From Plasmodium malariae (lineage: Eukaryota > Apicomplexa > Aconoidasida > Haemosporida > Plasmodiidae): 64,000 nt of DNA. A model generated the notes under the pieces. It worked only from the letters and a program-made list of their open reading frames with translations. It did no database searches and had not been told where the DNA came from. The stretch covers positions 1,260,001 through 1,324,000 of the forward strand of contig NC_041787.1 of the NCBI RefSeq assembly GCF_900090045.1, given 5' to 3'. This document shows positions 63,600 through 64,000 of this stretch, piece after piece. Within the stretch, counting starts at the first letter, position 1, and every line of letters begins with the position of its first letter. Both the position numbers and the translations under genes were made by a program.

Positions 63600-64000
63600 A
63601 CCCTCATGAGTTATTCATCATAAAATTTTACAAATTTTTGAGATAACAAATGTCTTTTTTAAAAATATAAATAAAAAAGGTAAACATGAAATGAACAAGG
63701 GTTGACTGAAAAAAGAACTTAAGCATGACAAGTGAGATACGCGTGCGGTGTTAGAATAAATCTCTACAAAAAAGATACGTACGCGTAATGTTGTTTGTAG
63801 ATATGTATTATACAAATGTTTACATACATGAATTAATCAGCGCTAAAATGAAAAGGTCTTAAAAGCGAAAAGCACAAATTAGGATGAGTCCCTTAAAGAA
63901 AAATGTTAAAAGTGAAGCGGCCAAAATAGGAGTGCGCCAAATTGTATCAACGACAATGTATAAATAAAAGAACAGTCCACTGTTAATGATTCCAAATTAT
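62202..64000. other. 3' end of window, no clear gene
   Basis: Contains a poly-T tract of about 39 at 62679-62717, (TA)n at 63552-63596, and a diverged direct duplication (about 63056-63215 and 63337-63485, see findings). A small + strand frame at 63883-63969 (starting MSPLKKNVK) has no support. The neighbouring gene probably lies beyond the window. Confidence 0.55.

Overview
The window is nuclear DNA of a malaria parasite (Plasmodium). Base composition is very AT-rich, with long homopolymer T/A runs and (TA)n tracts. The proteins carry Asn/Asp/Lys/Glu-rich low-complexity inserts, introns are short and AT-rich with GTAAGT/GTATGT-like donors and T-rich acceptors ending in AG, and the conserved genes are of apicomplexan type. 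Intergenic DNA full of (TACATA)n-like and other minisatellites suggests an AT-rich species outside the P. vivax group, for example of the P. malariae or P. ovale type. I cannot settle the species from sequence alone. From memory, and unchecked, the run PRMT1 - NAC-beta - eL21 ... eL8 - uL18 resembles a block of P. falciparum chromosome 14.

Layout. 0-11 kb, all + strand: the 3' part of an axonemal dynein intermediate chain, PRMT1, NAC-beta and ribosomal protein eL21. 13-20 kb: a four-exon HGH1 homologue (+) converging on a large repeat-rich protein of unknown function (-). 21-24 kb: a four-exon gene (-) that I assign to the Vma12/TMEM199 family of V-ATPase assembly factors. 24-31 kb: a 7.3 kb stretch without a convincing gene. 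31-38 kb: a 2456-residue tandem CCCH zinc-finger protein (+) with at least nine different coding repeat arrays. 39-45 kb: a two-exon RIIa/DPY-30-like protein (-) and a HELQ/POLQ-type helicase (-). 46-51 kb: a six-exon gene (+) with a possible TFIIS N-terminal-type fold, then a divergent crotonase-fold protein (+). 56-62 kb: two divergently transcribed ribosomal protein genes, eL8 (-) and uL18/L5 (+). The last 1.8 kb shows no clear gene but holds a diverged direct duplication.

How the genes relate. Five of the thirteen genes serve protein synthesis or folding around the ribosome: eL21, eL8, uL18, NAC-beta and HGH1 (the eEF2 chaperone). Two fit the flagellum of the male gamete: the outer-arm-type dynein intermediate chain and the RIIa-domain protein. 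The rest are single genes for methylation, RNA binding, DNA repair and V-ATPase assembly. There is no operon structure, as expected for a eukaryote.

I see no mobile element, CRISPR array, rRNA or convincing tRNA. The main unusual points are: (a) many introns are filled with minisatellites whose unit differs from gene to gene; (b) the crotonase-fold protein has lost both catalytic glutamates; (c) the eL8 gene has a first coding exon that is only the ATG; (d) several non-annotated stretches (about 8-9, 52.4-53.6, 55.4-56.0 and 59.0-59.8 kb) contain short protein-like exons that I could not assemble with confidence. I did not find a clearly new biological system. Exon structures were worked out by hand from splice sites and reading-frame phase and are not supported by transcripts.
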